Below, piece by piece: positions 1 through 9,606 of a stretch of 64,000 nt of DNA. Under the pieces are notes generated by a model. The model did no database searches. It was given only the letters and a program-made list of their open reading frames with translations, and was not told the DNA's origin. A program made the position numbers and the translations under genes. The stretch is taken from the NCBI RefSeq assembly GCF_012849055.1, contig NZ_CP051677.1:1433501-1497500 (forward strand), written 5' to 3'. Every line of letters begins with the position of its first letter. Position 1 is the first letter of the stretch. Source of the DNA: Spirosoma rhododendri. GTDB lineage: Bacteria; Bacteroidota; Bacteroidia; Cytophagales; Spirosomataceae.

Positions 1-89
1 AATTCATCGCAGACATTATCCGTCGGAATTGATCGCTGGAACGGTCATTGCCGACTTTCATTCCGTAAAATACACAGTTCACATACTGT

Positions 90-1904
90 ATGCAATCGAT
101 TCGCAACATAGCCATTATTGCCCACGTCGACCACGGCAAAACAACACTGGTCGATAAGATTATCCATGCATCGAAGCTGTTTCGGGAGAATCAGGAGTTC
201 GGTGATCTGATCCTTGACAACAATGATCTGGAACGTGAGCGGGGTATCACCATCGTTTCTAAGAACGTATCGGTTCGATACAAGGACGTTAAAATCAACA
301 TCATCGATACACCGGGCCACAGTGACTTCGGCGGTGAGGTAGAGCGCGTGCTTAAAATGGCCGACGGCGTTTGCCTGCTGGTAGATGCATTTGAGGGCGC
401 CATGCCGCAAACGCGTTTTGTACTGGGAAAAGCACTCGCGCTGGGTCTTAAGCCAATCGTGATTGTCAACAAAGTCGACAAGGAAAACTGCCGGCCGGAG
501 GAAGTACACGAAGAAGTGTTCGACCTGATGTTCAACCTTGGGGCAACGGAAGATCAGCTTGATTTCCCGACTGTCTACGGTTCGTCGAAACAGGGCTGGA
601 TGGGCCCCGACTGGAAGACCCCAACCGACAACATCACCTACCTGCTCGACACGATTGTCAGCACGATCCCGGCCGCGCCGGTCAACGAAGGTCTGCCGCA
701 GATGCAGATCACGTCGCTCGATTATTCGGCGTTCGTAGGTCGTATCGCCATCGGTCGTGTACACCGGGGAACGCTTAAAGAAGGTGCTAACATGGCACTG
801 GTAAAGGCGGACGGCTCGATCAAGAAAGTGAAGATCAAAGAACTTCAGACATTTGAAGGACTGGGTAAAAACAAAGTAGCCGAAGTTCAGTGTGGCGACA
901 TCTGCGCCGTAACGGGTCTGGAAGAGTTCGAGATTGGCGATACGCTGACCGACGCCGAAAAGCCCGAAGCACTGACTCGTATCGCCGTCGACGAGCCGAC
1001 GATGAACATGCTGTTCACGATCAACAACTCGCCATTCTTTGGTAAGGAAGGTAAGTTCGTAACGTCGCGACACTTGCGTGACCGGCTTTACAAGGAAATC
1101 GAGAAGAACCTGGCGCTGCGCGTTGAAACTACCGACAGTGAAGACCGCTTCCTGGTTTATGGCCGGGGTATCCTGCACCTTTCCGTACTGATCGAGACGA
1201 TGCGTCGCGAAGGCTACGAATTGCAGGTTGGCCAGCCACAGGTATTGTACAAAGAAGACGAGAACGGTCAGCGGCTGGAGCCGGTTGAAACACTCGTTGT
1301 CGACGTACCAGAGGAAACAGCCGGTAAAGTAATCGAACTGGCTACACAGCGGAAGGGTGAACTGCTGATTATGGAGCCGAAAGGCGACCTGCAACACCTT
1401 GAATTCGAGATTCCATCGCGGGGTCTGATCGGGCTGCGTTCGAACGTCCTGACGGCCACCTTTGGTGAAGCTGTGATGTCGCACCGGTTCAAGGAGTACC
1501 AGCCGTACAGAGGTACTATTCCTGAGCGGATCAACGGTTCGCTGATCTCGATGACGAGTGGTGTTGCTACGGCCTACTCAATCGACAAGCTTCAGGATCG
1601 GGGTATCTTCTTCGTTGAGCCTGGTGAAGAGCTGTATACGGGTATGGTTATTGGCGAGCACAACCGGCAGAACGATATCGTGGTAAACGTTATGACGGCC
1701 AAGCAATTGACCAACATGCGGGCATCCGGTTCGGACAGCAACGTGAAAATTGCACCGAAGGTATCGTTCTCACTGGAAGAGTCGATGGAGTACATTCAGA
1801 AGGATGAGTACCTCGAAGTGACGCCGAAATCGATGCGTATCCGGAAAATCTATCTGGACGAGAACGAACGGAAGCGGAACGCCAGCAAATTTGTGATGGC
1901 ATAA
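90..1904 (+). CDS. typA: Translational GTPase TypA/BipA
   Basis: Ribosome-associated GTPase of the EF-G/LepA superfamily, acting in ribosome assembly and in growth under stress. The 604-residue length is normal for the family. G-domain motifs are in order: P-loop AHVDHGKTT (residues 11-19), switch I RERGITI (about 49-55), DTPGH (73-77) and NKVD (127-130). Domain II, the EF-G-like domains and the TypA-specific C-terminal domain follow. The start is the ATG directly before QSIRNIAIIAHVDHGKTT, the usual N-terminus. The gene appears monocistronic and ends in a strong hairpin terminator. A long open frame on the opposite strand is only a codon-bias shadow. Confidence 0.97.
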   Translation: MQSIRNIAIIAHVDHGKTTLVDKIIHASKLFRENQEFGDLILDNNDLERERGITIVSKNVSVRYKDVKINIIDTPGHSDFGGEVERVLKMADGVCLLVDAFEGAMPQTRFVLGKALALGLKPIVIVNKVDKENCRPEEVHEEVFDLMFNLGATEDQLDFPTVYGSSKQGWMGPDWKTPTDNITYLLDTIVSTIPAAPVNEGLPQMQITSLDYSAFVGRIAIGRVHRGTLKEGANMALVKADGSIKKVKIKELQTFEGLGKNKVAEVQCGDICAVTGLEEFEIGDTLTDAEKPEALTRIAVDEPTMNMLFTINNSPFFGKEGKFVTSRHLRDRLYKEIEKNLALRVETTDSEDRFLVYGRGILHLSVLIETMRREGYELQVGQPQVLYKEDENGQRLEPVETLVVDVPEETAGKVIELATQRKGELLIMEPKGDLQHLEFEIPSRGLIGLRSNVLTATFGEAVMSHRFKEYQPYRGTIPERINGSLISMTSGVATAYSIDKLQDRGIFFVEPGEELYTGMVIGEHNRQNDIVVNVMTAKQLTNMRASGSDSNVKIAPKVSFSLEESMEYIQKDEYLEVTPKSMRIRKIYLDENERKRNASKFVMA

Positions 1905-1928
1905 CCAATTCAGATTCTCTGAGAATAT

Positions 1929-1967
1929 AAAAAGGCCGGTTGGAGATTAACTCCAACCGGCCTTTTT
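1929..1967 (+). terminator. Rho-independent terminator after typA
   Basis: A 12-bp perfect stem (1934-1945 with 1951-1962), a 5-base loop, then T5 on the plus strand and A5 before the stem. It can work in both directions, between typA and the convergent small gene at 1989-2183. Confidence 0.9.
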
Positions 1968-1988
1968 GTGTGAAAAAATATAATCGGG

Positions 1989-2183
1989 TTACTGATTAGC
2001 AACTACGCCAACGGCAAGCTGTGATTTTACGTTAGTCGCCAATACATTAACCGGTGATGCCTGCATTACTGATTTTGAGTCGAGTGTGGGTTGCCCCGAC
2101 AGATACGTATTCTGACGCTTGACAAGAAAGTACACGCAGGTGAAAAGTAAAAAGCCTGCGAAAAGTGTAAATAAATTTCTCAT
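1989..2183 (-). CDS. Small single-pass membrane protein, hypothetical
   Basis: A 64-residue protein starting MRNLFTLFAGF. One hydrophobic segment spans about residues 3-20 and is followed by a basic KRQN stop-transfer cluster; the remaining 40 residues are polar and probably periplasmic. I recognise no family. In favour of a real gene are the membrane-protein pattern, the isolated position between two terminators and the convergent terminator. Against it are the short length and the lack of a clear promoter in the AT-rich DNA upstream. Confidence 0.45.
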   Translation of the reverse strand: MRNLFTLFAGFLLFTCVYFLVKRQNTYLSGQPTLDSKSVMQASPVNVLATNVKSQLAVGVVANQ

Positions 2184-2528
2184 ACTATTGTAAAAGTGGT
2201 CGTCAGCTAACCATAAAATCGTACTCGATAAACTGACGTTACAAAATCAATGCAATAACAGCAAGGGTTTGATAATTGTTAAATCTATTTAGTGAATGGT
2301 CTTGTGTAAAAGCCAAAGCTATAACTAATTGTAAAGCTAAAAAAATATGATAAGTATTTGATAGTCAGTAGTATATGTTTAATTGATTTCCGTGTCGATA
2401 ACTCAGAATAAAAAAATAAAGATTATGAGTAAACGAATAAAAAATTACCCGGCTGTCTTAACTACGGCCGGGTAATATTGGTCTTACACAAAAGATAAAC
2501 AAAGAAATTTCTTGAAATGAAGTATGTA
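2184..2528. other. AT-rich intergenic region
   Basis: About 345 bases markedly richer in A and T than the surrounding genes, with no credible open frame. The right part holds the terminator of the minus-strand sigma operon (2444-2476). The left part must contain the promoter of the small gene at 1989-2183, but I cannot point to a clear TTG/TAnnTTTG pair. Confidence 0.6.
2436..2476 (-). terminator. Terminator of the sigma/serpin operon
   Basis: Perfect 10-bp stem ATTACCCGGC (2444-2453) with GCCGGGTAAT (2467-2476). Read on the minus strand it is followed by a T-rich tract. It lies about 50 bases beyond the stop of the last gene of the minus-strand operon. Confidence 0.8.
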
Positions 2529-2972
2529 TTATCTACGTATTTTGTAGGATAATACTCCGCTTCTAGGACGCCCAAAATAAAGGCGAAGTGTGCTATCGGT
2601 TAATTGTTCATAACGGGCCACGCTCCCAAGTTTAACCAGATACGACTGGCTAACAGACGGGTCTGTTTGGTCGGAACCGGACTTCGCCGTTTGTGAAATT
2701 TGCTGAAACTGCATGGTTCCGTCGATGGTGGCATACATACGGCCCACATAACTCGTCTGTACGCTCTGCCCCTGTAAATCAAAGGAAGTTATATCGTGGG
2801 GCGGGTTGGCCATGTCCAGCGCAAACGTAACGGTACTGCCCGCTGCCGAATCAGGCTTTTCCAATACCCACGTACCAACCAGCCGGGCAATTTTGGGATC
2901 AAGCTTGGGAGCTGATGGCTTGCATTGGCTGACAAGTAACACGCAGCTAAGGGCGAAAAGAAGCGACTTCAT
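2529..2972 (-). CDS. Small lipoprotein, possibly META/HslJ-like
   Basis: A 147-residue protein with an N-terminal signal sequence and lipobox (LLVSQC, Cys at about residue 17), so probably a lipoprotein. Just after the lipid anchor comes LVGTWVLEK, the kind of G-x-W motif that opens META/HslJ and lipocalin-like domains. The rest looks all-beta and ends in a basic YKIRR. The start used is the ATG at 2972, which shares one base with the TGA of the upstream serpin gene (TGATG), so translational coupling is likely; an upstream TTG would add only one residue. It is the last gene of the ECF sigma operon. The function is not known and the META assignment is tentative. Confidence 0.7.
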   Translation of the reverse strand: MKSLLFALSCVLLVSQCKPSAPKLDPKIARLVGTWVLEKPDSAAGSTVTFALDMANPPHDITSFDLQGQSVQTSYVGRMYATIDGTMQFQQISQTAKSGSDQTDPSVSQSYLVKLGSVARYEQLTDSTLRLYFGRPRSGVLSYKIRR

Positions 2973-4200
2973 CAATTCAATTGTGTCGGGTTAGCGATCT
3001 TGCCTACAAACAAAATCGTTTTGGTTGTCCGTTCGTGAATGATAAACACGAATGGTTTGTCGCACAAAGTTGGCAATTGAACTGATGTTGTGGATACACC
3101 ACCCGTAGTGACAGCAGCTGCTTCGGTGCCCTGCTCATCAACGGCAACAAAGGTATTTTGCTTTACGAAGCTCAGCGTTAACCGTTCAGATGGGTTCATC
3201 TTGCTGAAGTTCGCCTGATTTGTGAAGGCGTCTGCCATACCCATAGCGCTCAACACGGAATTAAGCCGGGTTTCGTAGCTCATGGTAAACTTCGGCAGGC
3301 CAATATCCACACTGGCTTTTATCATGCTCTGTTGCAGCGTAGTCCATTCTGTTGCTGTGTAGGCTTGTAGTAACGAATCGGCCGAGCGGGTCCCGTTCGG
3401 CAGCAGCACGGTCATGGCAAACTGATCATTGCCGTAGGGTAACTCGAAGGCTGCGTAACCTTCGCGAAACGCACGGCGCATCGGGCTCTTCTGCCGCATC
3501 ATCCGTACGGTCGTTTCCTGGCCCGACGCAAGCGTAAAGGGAGCGTCGTAGGTTTGCCCGGCGTTGAACTGCGTTTGCCAGTTGCCTTTGAAATACAGCG
3601 CATTCAACGCAAATAGTATATTGTCCGGCTGAATCTGGTCGATAACCTTGGGAATACGGCCATTCGTTTTCTCGCTGGCCCAGGCGTTGATCTTGCCAGC
3701 TGTGGCCGCATCGTTGAAGTTCTCGGCCGAAACCGTGGCACCAAACGTTTGTTTGAGCAGGTCCTGAAACGACTGTGTCACTGAAAAAGTGTTGCGGTAC
3801 CAAATCGAATTGGCCAGCGTAAGCGTCACCTTCGGGTCAGCTTTGGGCAGGTTCTGTAGCAAATTCTGGTACGTCTGATTGGCTTCCGCCAGCGTTTGTG
3901 TATCCAGTTTAAGCGTCTTCTGCATGGCTTGCGCCGTCTGACCGTCGGCACCGTTGAGCAGCATACCTAATACGATGTGAAGACTCAGGGGCGACAAAAA
4001 CATGTTTTTACCGGCTCCCCCTGCTGGTTTACCCGGCCTGCCACGTCAAAGGCGAACTGGGTGGTCTGATCGGCGAACGGGGCCGATACGCGTAGCGAAC
4101 TGGCCGTTGAATCGGTTGGTGTGGTTGGCGATACTGACCCTTTGTTACATCCGGCGGCTGAAAGCATAGCCGTGATCAGGGCGATAGCTAAGGTTTTCAT
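2972..4200 (-). CDS. Serpin lipoprotein (frame broken by a one-base deletion)
   Basis: Serine or cysteine protease inhibitor of the serpin fold. The first frame (4200 to 3985) gives a signal peptide with lipobox (LSAAGC) and the helix-A region FAFDVAGRVNQQG. The second frame (4003 to 2972) continues with FLSPLSLHIVLGMLLNGADG and runs to the end. The frames are offset by -1 at a run of five A (minus strand, 4005-4009); one extra A gives a single 409-residue protein, normal for the family. The reactive-centre hinge EQGTEAAAV is of the inhibitory type (Thr at P14, small residues P12-P10), and the bond is probably in GGVSTTSVQL. It starts 11 bases after the barrel/anti-sigma gene and overlaps the next lipoprotein gene, so the operon probably makes a surface or periplasmic inhibitor under ECF sigma control. 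Confidence 0.85.
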
Positions 4201-4211
4201 AGCGGGTTAGT

Positions 4212-5777
4212 TTAAAAGTGGTAATCAACTCCGAAACTCATACCGGCACTGGTCGGATGCGACCGAATGGGTGAATCCGATACGGTACTGGTCCCGATCG
4301 TCGGCTGATACAGGCCCGCCAATGAGGCTGACCAGTGCTGAGATGGGCGATACCGGAAGCGGGCACCGAGCGAAGCGGCCCACGATAACGACCGGTAAAT
4401 GTCGTCGTTGGCCGTCACGACGACCTGGCTGGCGACGGTATTCCTGACAAAAATGTTGGTCAGAAAGCCTCCGATCAGGGCCAGTCCGAGCCGCTTGCGG
4501 GGGCGCAGCTGATAACCGACCTGTACCGGTACCTGCACAAACTGGTAATCGTTCGAAACAGACTGCCGTTCCGACGAGCTGTAGCGACCGGTGGTATACG
4601 GCTGGACTCCGCTCCGATCCGCCGATACATACGCGTTTGCCGGACCGGCTGTGCGGCTACGAATGGCGTCGATAAACAGGTTGTTGGAAGCAGGTGCATC
4701 ATTGGTGGTGAGCATCGATACGCTTGCCAGATTGACCTGTGCGGGGCTTTCGACCGTCGACTGCGCCGACAGGTACCCTACGCCGGTTTCCACCGACCAG
4801 CGATCGGTTAGTTGAACCCCGGCACTTAGCTGGTAGGCAACGGATCGGCTGCTGCGACTGTCGACGCTGGGGTTAGCTGTGTTTGGATGCCCATTGGCCG
4901 CCTGAACGCTGTTACTGGCGATAGCAACGGGCGCAGAAGCCAGCGCCACAGCCGGATTGAATGCGCCCGGCATAACACTGAGCGACGCCCACTTTTCGCG
5001 CCGGATTGGTTTTGTTGCGACGTCCGCTGTTGCCTCAGCCGGTGTTGCTTTAGCCAGTGCAGACTGGTTTTTGGCTGGTTGAGCGGCAAGCGTGATCGTG
5101 GCCGACTCTTCCGCCGGAACGGGATCTGATTGAGCCGGTACCTGTTGCTCCGGTGTTGTCGTAACGGCTACGATCGACAAACTAATCGACTGCCTGAACA
5201 CCTGCGGAGGCTGCTGAGCCGACTCTAACCCCGCTGCCGGTTGATCGGACGGCGCTGTCTCGATAGAAGCATTGGCGTAGTGCCGGGCAAGAGCCGCTGA
5301 AATGGCCGACTGTGCCGATGTCATCATGGCAACGTCAGCTTGTTCCGGGAAAGAAGGCTGTCTGCGGTAGGCAGGCGTACCGACGGGGGGTAAATGGTCA
5401 AGCCCTGCCAGCGAAGCCGGGTGTTGCTGCTGACTGGTAACCCGTGACTGGGGTGACGCATCAACCGATGCCGTTGCCGGGCCGGTGCCAGTCTGTGTGT
5501 GCGTTGCTACTGACGCAGCTGATCGCGGCAGATCGGTTGACTGTGTATACCACCAGCCTGCCAGCAACAGCGCAGCGGATGCTGCCACGCCGGTGCCCCA
5601 AAGCAGCGCGCGCTGAACAGGCATCGATGCTGGCCCCCACAGCGGCAGAACGCGGGCTTTACTATCGTCGTCAAGCTGCCGTTCGATAGCCTCCCATACC
5701 CCCTGCGGAGGTCGTTCATCGGCCCCGTCAAACGCCTTCCGCCAAAAGTCGTCCGGTATGTTTTCCAATTCGTTCAT
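4212..5777 (-). CDS. Anti-sigma-like N-terminus fused to an outer-membrane-type beta-barrel
   Basis: A 521-residue protein in three parts. Residues 1-50 are a cytoplasmic anti-sigma-like region with the motif PPQGVWEAIERQL. One transmembrane segment follows at about residues 56-77. Residues 80-300 form a long Ala/Pro/Gln/Thr-rich linker, and the C-terminal 200 residues show alternating beta-strand patterns of a PorT-like barrel (AGVQLTDRWSVETGVGYLS) ending in Phe (GVDYHF). The start ATG shares one base with the stop codon of the sigma gene (TAATG), as is usual for sigma/anti-sigma pairs. Anti-sigma function is inferred from gene order, membrane topology and the shared motif. Whether the C-terminal domain really inserts in the outer membrane is open. 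Confidence 0.75.
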   Translation of the reverse strand: MNELENIPDDFWRKAFDGADERPPQGVWEAIERQLDDDSKARVLPLWGPASMPVQRALLWGTGVAASAALLLAGWWYTQSTDLPRSAASVATHTQTGTGPATASVDASPQSRVTSQQQHPASLAGLDHLPPVGTPAYRRQPSFPEQADVAMMTSAQSAISAALARHYANASIETAPSDQPAAGLESAQQPPQVFRQSISLSIVAVTTTPEQQVPAQSDPVPAEESATITLAAQPAKNQSALAKATPAEATADVATKPIRREKWASLSVMPGAFNPAVALASAPVAIASNSVQAANGHPNTANPSVDSRSSRSVAYQLSAGVQLTDRWSVETGVGYLSAQSTVESPAQVNLASVSMLTTNDAPASNNLFIDAIRSRTAGPANAYVSADRSGVQPYTTGRYSSSERQSVSNDYQFVQVPVQVGYQLRPRKRLGLALIGGFLTNIFVRNTVASQVVVTANDDIYRSLSWAASLGARFRYRPSQHWSASLAGLYQPTIGTSTVSDSPIRSHPTSAGMSFGVDYHF

Positions 5778-6385
5778 TATGTCGTTGTCGTTCGGGGAGG
5801 GATATCCGTTAGTGTTCTTTCGTCGGCCCGAAGTTTTTGCATTAGCAGGCCCCGGGCACGGGCGTATTGCGATTTTGATGTCCCTTCGGCGATATCGAGC
5901 AGATCAGCAATCTCTATGTGATTGTACCCTTCGATAGCGTACAGGTTAAACACAGTCCGGCAACCCGGTGGTAATTCCTGAATCAGTTGCAACAGATACT
6001 GATAGTTCAATGCAGGCAGGCTCTCGTCGGATTGTGGCAGTATCGGAGCCAGCTCCTGCACGTCGCTGGTTTGTTCCCACGGCTTCTGTTTACGAATATG
6101 TTTCAGGGCCGTGTTGATGACTATGCGTTTCAGCCAGGCTTCCAGCGGACATTCAAACCGGAACGAATCGATATGCCGGTATATCTTGACGAAGGCATCC
6201 TGCAACACATCTTCGGCCTCGTCGGGGCTGCGGATATACCGCTTGCATACGACAAAGAGCTTCCCGGCAAACCGCTCATAGAGCTGTCGCTGCACGGTTC
6301 GGTTCTGCCGACGGCACCCTTCGACTAATTCGTATTCATCCTGCATACAAACGTTGGCATATGGATAGAGTCGCTTATCGGACAA
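5777..6385 (-). CDS. ECF RNA polymerase sigma factor
   Basis: A 202-residue extracytoplasmic-function sigma-70 factor. Sigma region 2 is seen in LYERFAGKLFVVCKRYI and DEAEDVLQDAFVKIYRHI (about residues 39-75), with the core-binding DEAEDVLQD. Region 4 is in LPPGCRTVFNLYAIEGYNH and the helix-turn-helix IADLLDIAEGTSKSQYARAR (about 138-180). A second in-frame ATG at 6346 (MQDEYELVEG) fits the family N-terminus equally well. First gene of a minus-strand operon with the anti-sigma/barrel protein, the serpin and a lipoprotein. It is divergent from the PVC-type dehydrogenase gene across 165 bases with no recognisable housekeeping promoter, so autoregulation is possible. Confidence 0.95.
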   Translation of the reverse strand: MSDKRLYPYANVCMQDEYELVEGCRRQNRTVQRQLYERFAGKLFVVCKRYIRSPDEAEDVLQDAFVKIYRHIDSFRFECPLEAWLKRIVINTALKHIRKQKPWEQTSDVQELAPILPQSDESLPALNYQYLLQLIQELPPGCRTVFNLYAIEGYNHIEIADLLDIAEGTSKSQYARARGLLMQKLRADERTLTDIPPRTTTT

Positions 6386-6550
6386 ACGGTTGTAATGGAA
6401 ACAATTTTTTTGCTCAAAAAGACAGCCGACTGTCGACCAACGGCTTTTCAGTAAGCCGGAGCCTAGAAAAAGACGCGCTTTCTAGTGGAAATTTACCAAC
6501 TTAGTTAACTGTACCGTCGGGTAATCTGACACCCGTCCTTCTTCAAGTGT

Positions 6551-9534
6551 ATGCGTACCGTTTTTCGGACTATTGCTTTATCGCCCCTCGTGCTCACAGC
6601 TACCGGGCTATTTTCGTTGACACAGCCAGCCGGGTCGCCGGGGCTGGTACCAACTAATCGGCCGCTGAACGTCTGTCAATTTGCGGACTCGACGGCGCTT
6701 GTCTTACCCGCCGATCTGGAAGCAACTGTCTGGGCCGAGTCGCCGATGCTTTACCGGCCTACCAGTATCGACGTCGATGCAAAGGGGCGAATATGGGTGG
6801 CGGAAGCGGCTGGCCCCCGACCCGGCAGCGATGGAACTACCGACGGCCGGGTTACGATCCTGACCGATACCAACGGCGACGGCCGGGCCGACAATCAAAC
6901 CCTATTCGTGCAGGATGCCCGGCTGGTGCATCCGCTGGGCGTCAGCGTGCTGGACCGAAATGTATACGTGTCTAACTCACCTGACCTACTGCTGTATGCT
7001 GATGAAAACGGCGACGATCAGCCGGAGCGCACTGAAACGGTACTAACCGGATTTGGCGGTAAAAACCAGAAAAACGGAGTGCATCGGCTGGTGGCCGGAC
7101 CGGCGGGAAATTACTACGTCAGCGTTGGGGATGCCGTGCCGTACACCGTTACTGATCGTGATGGCTGGGCATTACAGGTTGGTACAAATGCCGACAAGCA
7201 ACTTAGCAGCGATGGTCGTAGCTGGGTTAACGGAGTATCGCTGCGAGTCAGGCCCAATGGGTCAGGACTGAAGGTGATGGCCGACAATTTTTATAACAGT
7301 CAGGCTATCGCCACTGATTCATACGGAAATCTATGGCAGGCCGATACCGACGAAAACACGCACATGGCCCATATCGACTGGGTACTGGAGGGTGGCAAAG
7401 CGGGCTTTAGCCCCAGTAAAAGTCGCGCGGGCGCCACAACCCTGCCGGGTACGATGCCCGTTGGTGACATCGTCCAGAACAGTTCGCCGACGGCCTTGCT
7501 GATGTATGAGGACGAAAAGCTGGGGCTACCATACCGGGGTACGTTGCTTTGCGCCGATCCGCGTCAGCATCGTATCGTGGCGTACAAACCCGAAATTCGC
7601 GGGGCAGGTTACCGCCTGACCGGGACTGATTTTGTCAGCGGTACAGGGCCTGCCGGTGAGCGTAACACCACCTTCGAGCCGGTTGCTATGGCCATCGGGC
7701 CGGACGGAGCTGTGTATGTGGCAAGCTGGCACGAAGCCGGTGCGAACTCCACCGGGCGAATCTATCGGATTGCGCCCACCGGTCGTTCGCTCAAAAATCC
7801 ACAGATCGATCTTCGCAACACGGCTGGACAGTTGGCTGCGCTGACAAATCCGGCTCCGCAGGTCCGGATGCTGGGTTTCAACGCGCTCAAGCAGCAGGGC
7901 GACGACGTGGCTGACGCGCTGATGCCGATGGTCAGCTCGCTGAATGCGTATCACCGGTCGCGCGCTATCTTTCTGCTGGCGCAGCTGGGACCCGAAGGAC
8001 AGTTTGAGGTCGAACGGTTATTGAAGGCACCCGAAGCGCAGACCCGTATCGTTGCCTTGCGCGCGCTACGCAGCATCACCCCCGAAAACTCGAAAGCTAA
8101 CCCCGCCCTGACACCGTCGCAGCAGGTGTTGCTCCCGTTGCTGGGTAATCTGTCCGTCGATCAGAGTGTGGCCGTCCGGCGGGAGGTATGCGTCGCCCTG
8201 CGTGACATGCCTTATGCCGACTGTCGGCGGATGCTGGCAAATCTGGTGCAGGGGTACGATGGCCAGGATAGCTACTATCTGAATGCGCTGAGCGAAGCTG
8301 CTGATGGTAAAGAAGATGAGTTGTTCGCTGATCTGCGGTCGTCGTTTGCGGCTGACCCGGTTGAGTGGGATACGCGCACGGCAAACCTGATGTGGGCACT
8401 GCATCCGTCATCAGCTTTATCATTACTTAGAAAACGGGCTGAAGCCGAGCAACTTCCTGCCGAAGTCCGGCAACAGGCAGTAGCCGCTATTGCCGCAATG
8501 CAAACGGTGACCGCGCGAACTGTTATGGCCGACCTGACGCGGGGAAGCGACAAACTACTGGCGGCATCGGCGAAGGAGCTGACGGATGTTCGCAGAGCAA
8601 AGCCACAGGCGAGTGCTTCCGTCAGTCCGGCCACGACTGCTACAACGCCAGTACCAGCAAGTGAAAAACTGAACCCGGCGACCATGTCACCGCGCGATTT
8701 GCTGGCTAGCAAGTATGGTACCTACGCCGAACGAAGTAAAGCCGTACAGGATCTGGCCCAAACCCCGGAAGGTGCCCGGCAGCTGATTGACTTGATCGCT
8801 GAAAATCGTCTGTCTAATGCGATGCTACGCGTTGCGGGCCCGGCCCTCCTGAAGCACCCTAATGCCGCCATTCGCCAGCAGGCCGCGCCTTATTTCGAGC
8901 CCAAACCCGCGCCGGCCGTAGCTGCCGCTGATTCGGTTAAAGTGGCACCACCTGTTGAAAAGCCAGTAACAGCGCCGGTAAGACCCATTGCCGTGCCTGA
9001 ATCGACAGCCGTATCTGTTCGCAAACCGGTGTTGCCGACCCCGATAGTAACCGAACGACAAATGCACCAGCGGCTACCTCGACGAGCAGCTCGACAAAGC
9101 CCGAGGTGGCCGATATTGCCGCGCTGACGGGCAGTGCTTCGGCTGGCCAGCTCATTTTCAAAACCAGTTGCAGCCGATGCCACATCTACAATCAGAAAGG
9201 GATCGACGTTGGGCCGGAGCTGACGAATGTGCAACAGCAGCTGGATAAAAATGGGCTGATCGAATCAATCGTCTATCCAAACGCGTCAATCACCTCCGGC
9301 TACGAACCGTGGCTGGTGACGACCACAACCGGGCAGTCGTACTACGGATTTATCACCAGCGAAACTGCCCAATCGCTTGTGGTGAAAGGCGTAACGGGAC
9401 AAAAGCACACACTCCCGATCAGTACTGTGTCGAACCGCCGTAAGTTTTCTAATAGTCTGATGCCCAGCGCGCAGACAATGAAGCTCAATCAGCAACAAAT
9501 CGCTGACATAACGGCGTATCTGCTCAAACTGTAA
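6551..9534 (+). CDS. PVC-type membrane-bound dehydrogenase with HEAT repeats and C-terminal cytochrome c (frameshifted)
   Basis: A large periplasmic protein. The first frame (6551-9127) begins with a signal peptide, then a beta-propeller of the PVC-type sugar-dehydrogenase family (about residues 50-420; IWVAEAAGPRPG, FEPVAMAIGPDGAVYVASW), HEAT-like helical repeats (about 420-680) and an Ala/Pro/Thr/Val-rich linker. The cytochrome c module lies in the -1 frame up to 9534, with haem motif CSRCH and a likely Met ligand in NSLMPSAQ. The frames separate near an A3 tract at 9060-9062; one extra A joins the linker smoothly (NAPAATST...KPEVADIAAL) and gives 994 residues. The family pairs exactly these domains, so one intact gene is the best reading. 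Likely role: oxidation of a sugar or polyol with electrons passed to the haem. The substrate is unknown. Confidence 0.85.
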
Positions 9535-9548
9535 CCGCCCTACAACGC

Positions 9549-9589
9549 AAAACCGGCACCTGATACATCACGTATCAGGTGCCGGTTTT
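9549..9589. terminator. Bidirectional terminator
   Basis: Perfect 18-bp inverted repeat (9549-9566 with 9572-9589) with a 5-base loop, starting with A4 and ending with T4. It sits between the convergent dehydrogenase gene and the holin-like gene, so it can stop transcription from both sides. Confidence 0.9.
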
Positions 9590-9606
9590 GTTTGACGCCT
9601 TTGCGT

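Noticed and set aside
45..1484. A 479-codon open frame on the minus strand opposite typA
   Set aside because: It lies wholly antisense to a gene with all TypA motifs. Its composition reflects the codon bias of the sense strand and it shows no domain, signal or start context.
3985..4020. Programmed -1 frameshifting in the serpin gene
   Set aside because: The slippery site would be A AAA ACA, where only the first codon can re-pair well, and no strong downstream pseudoknot is apparent. Four other genes carry the same kind of one-base loss, so a sequence error is the simpler explanation.
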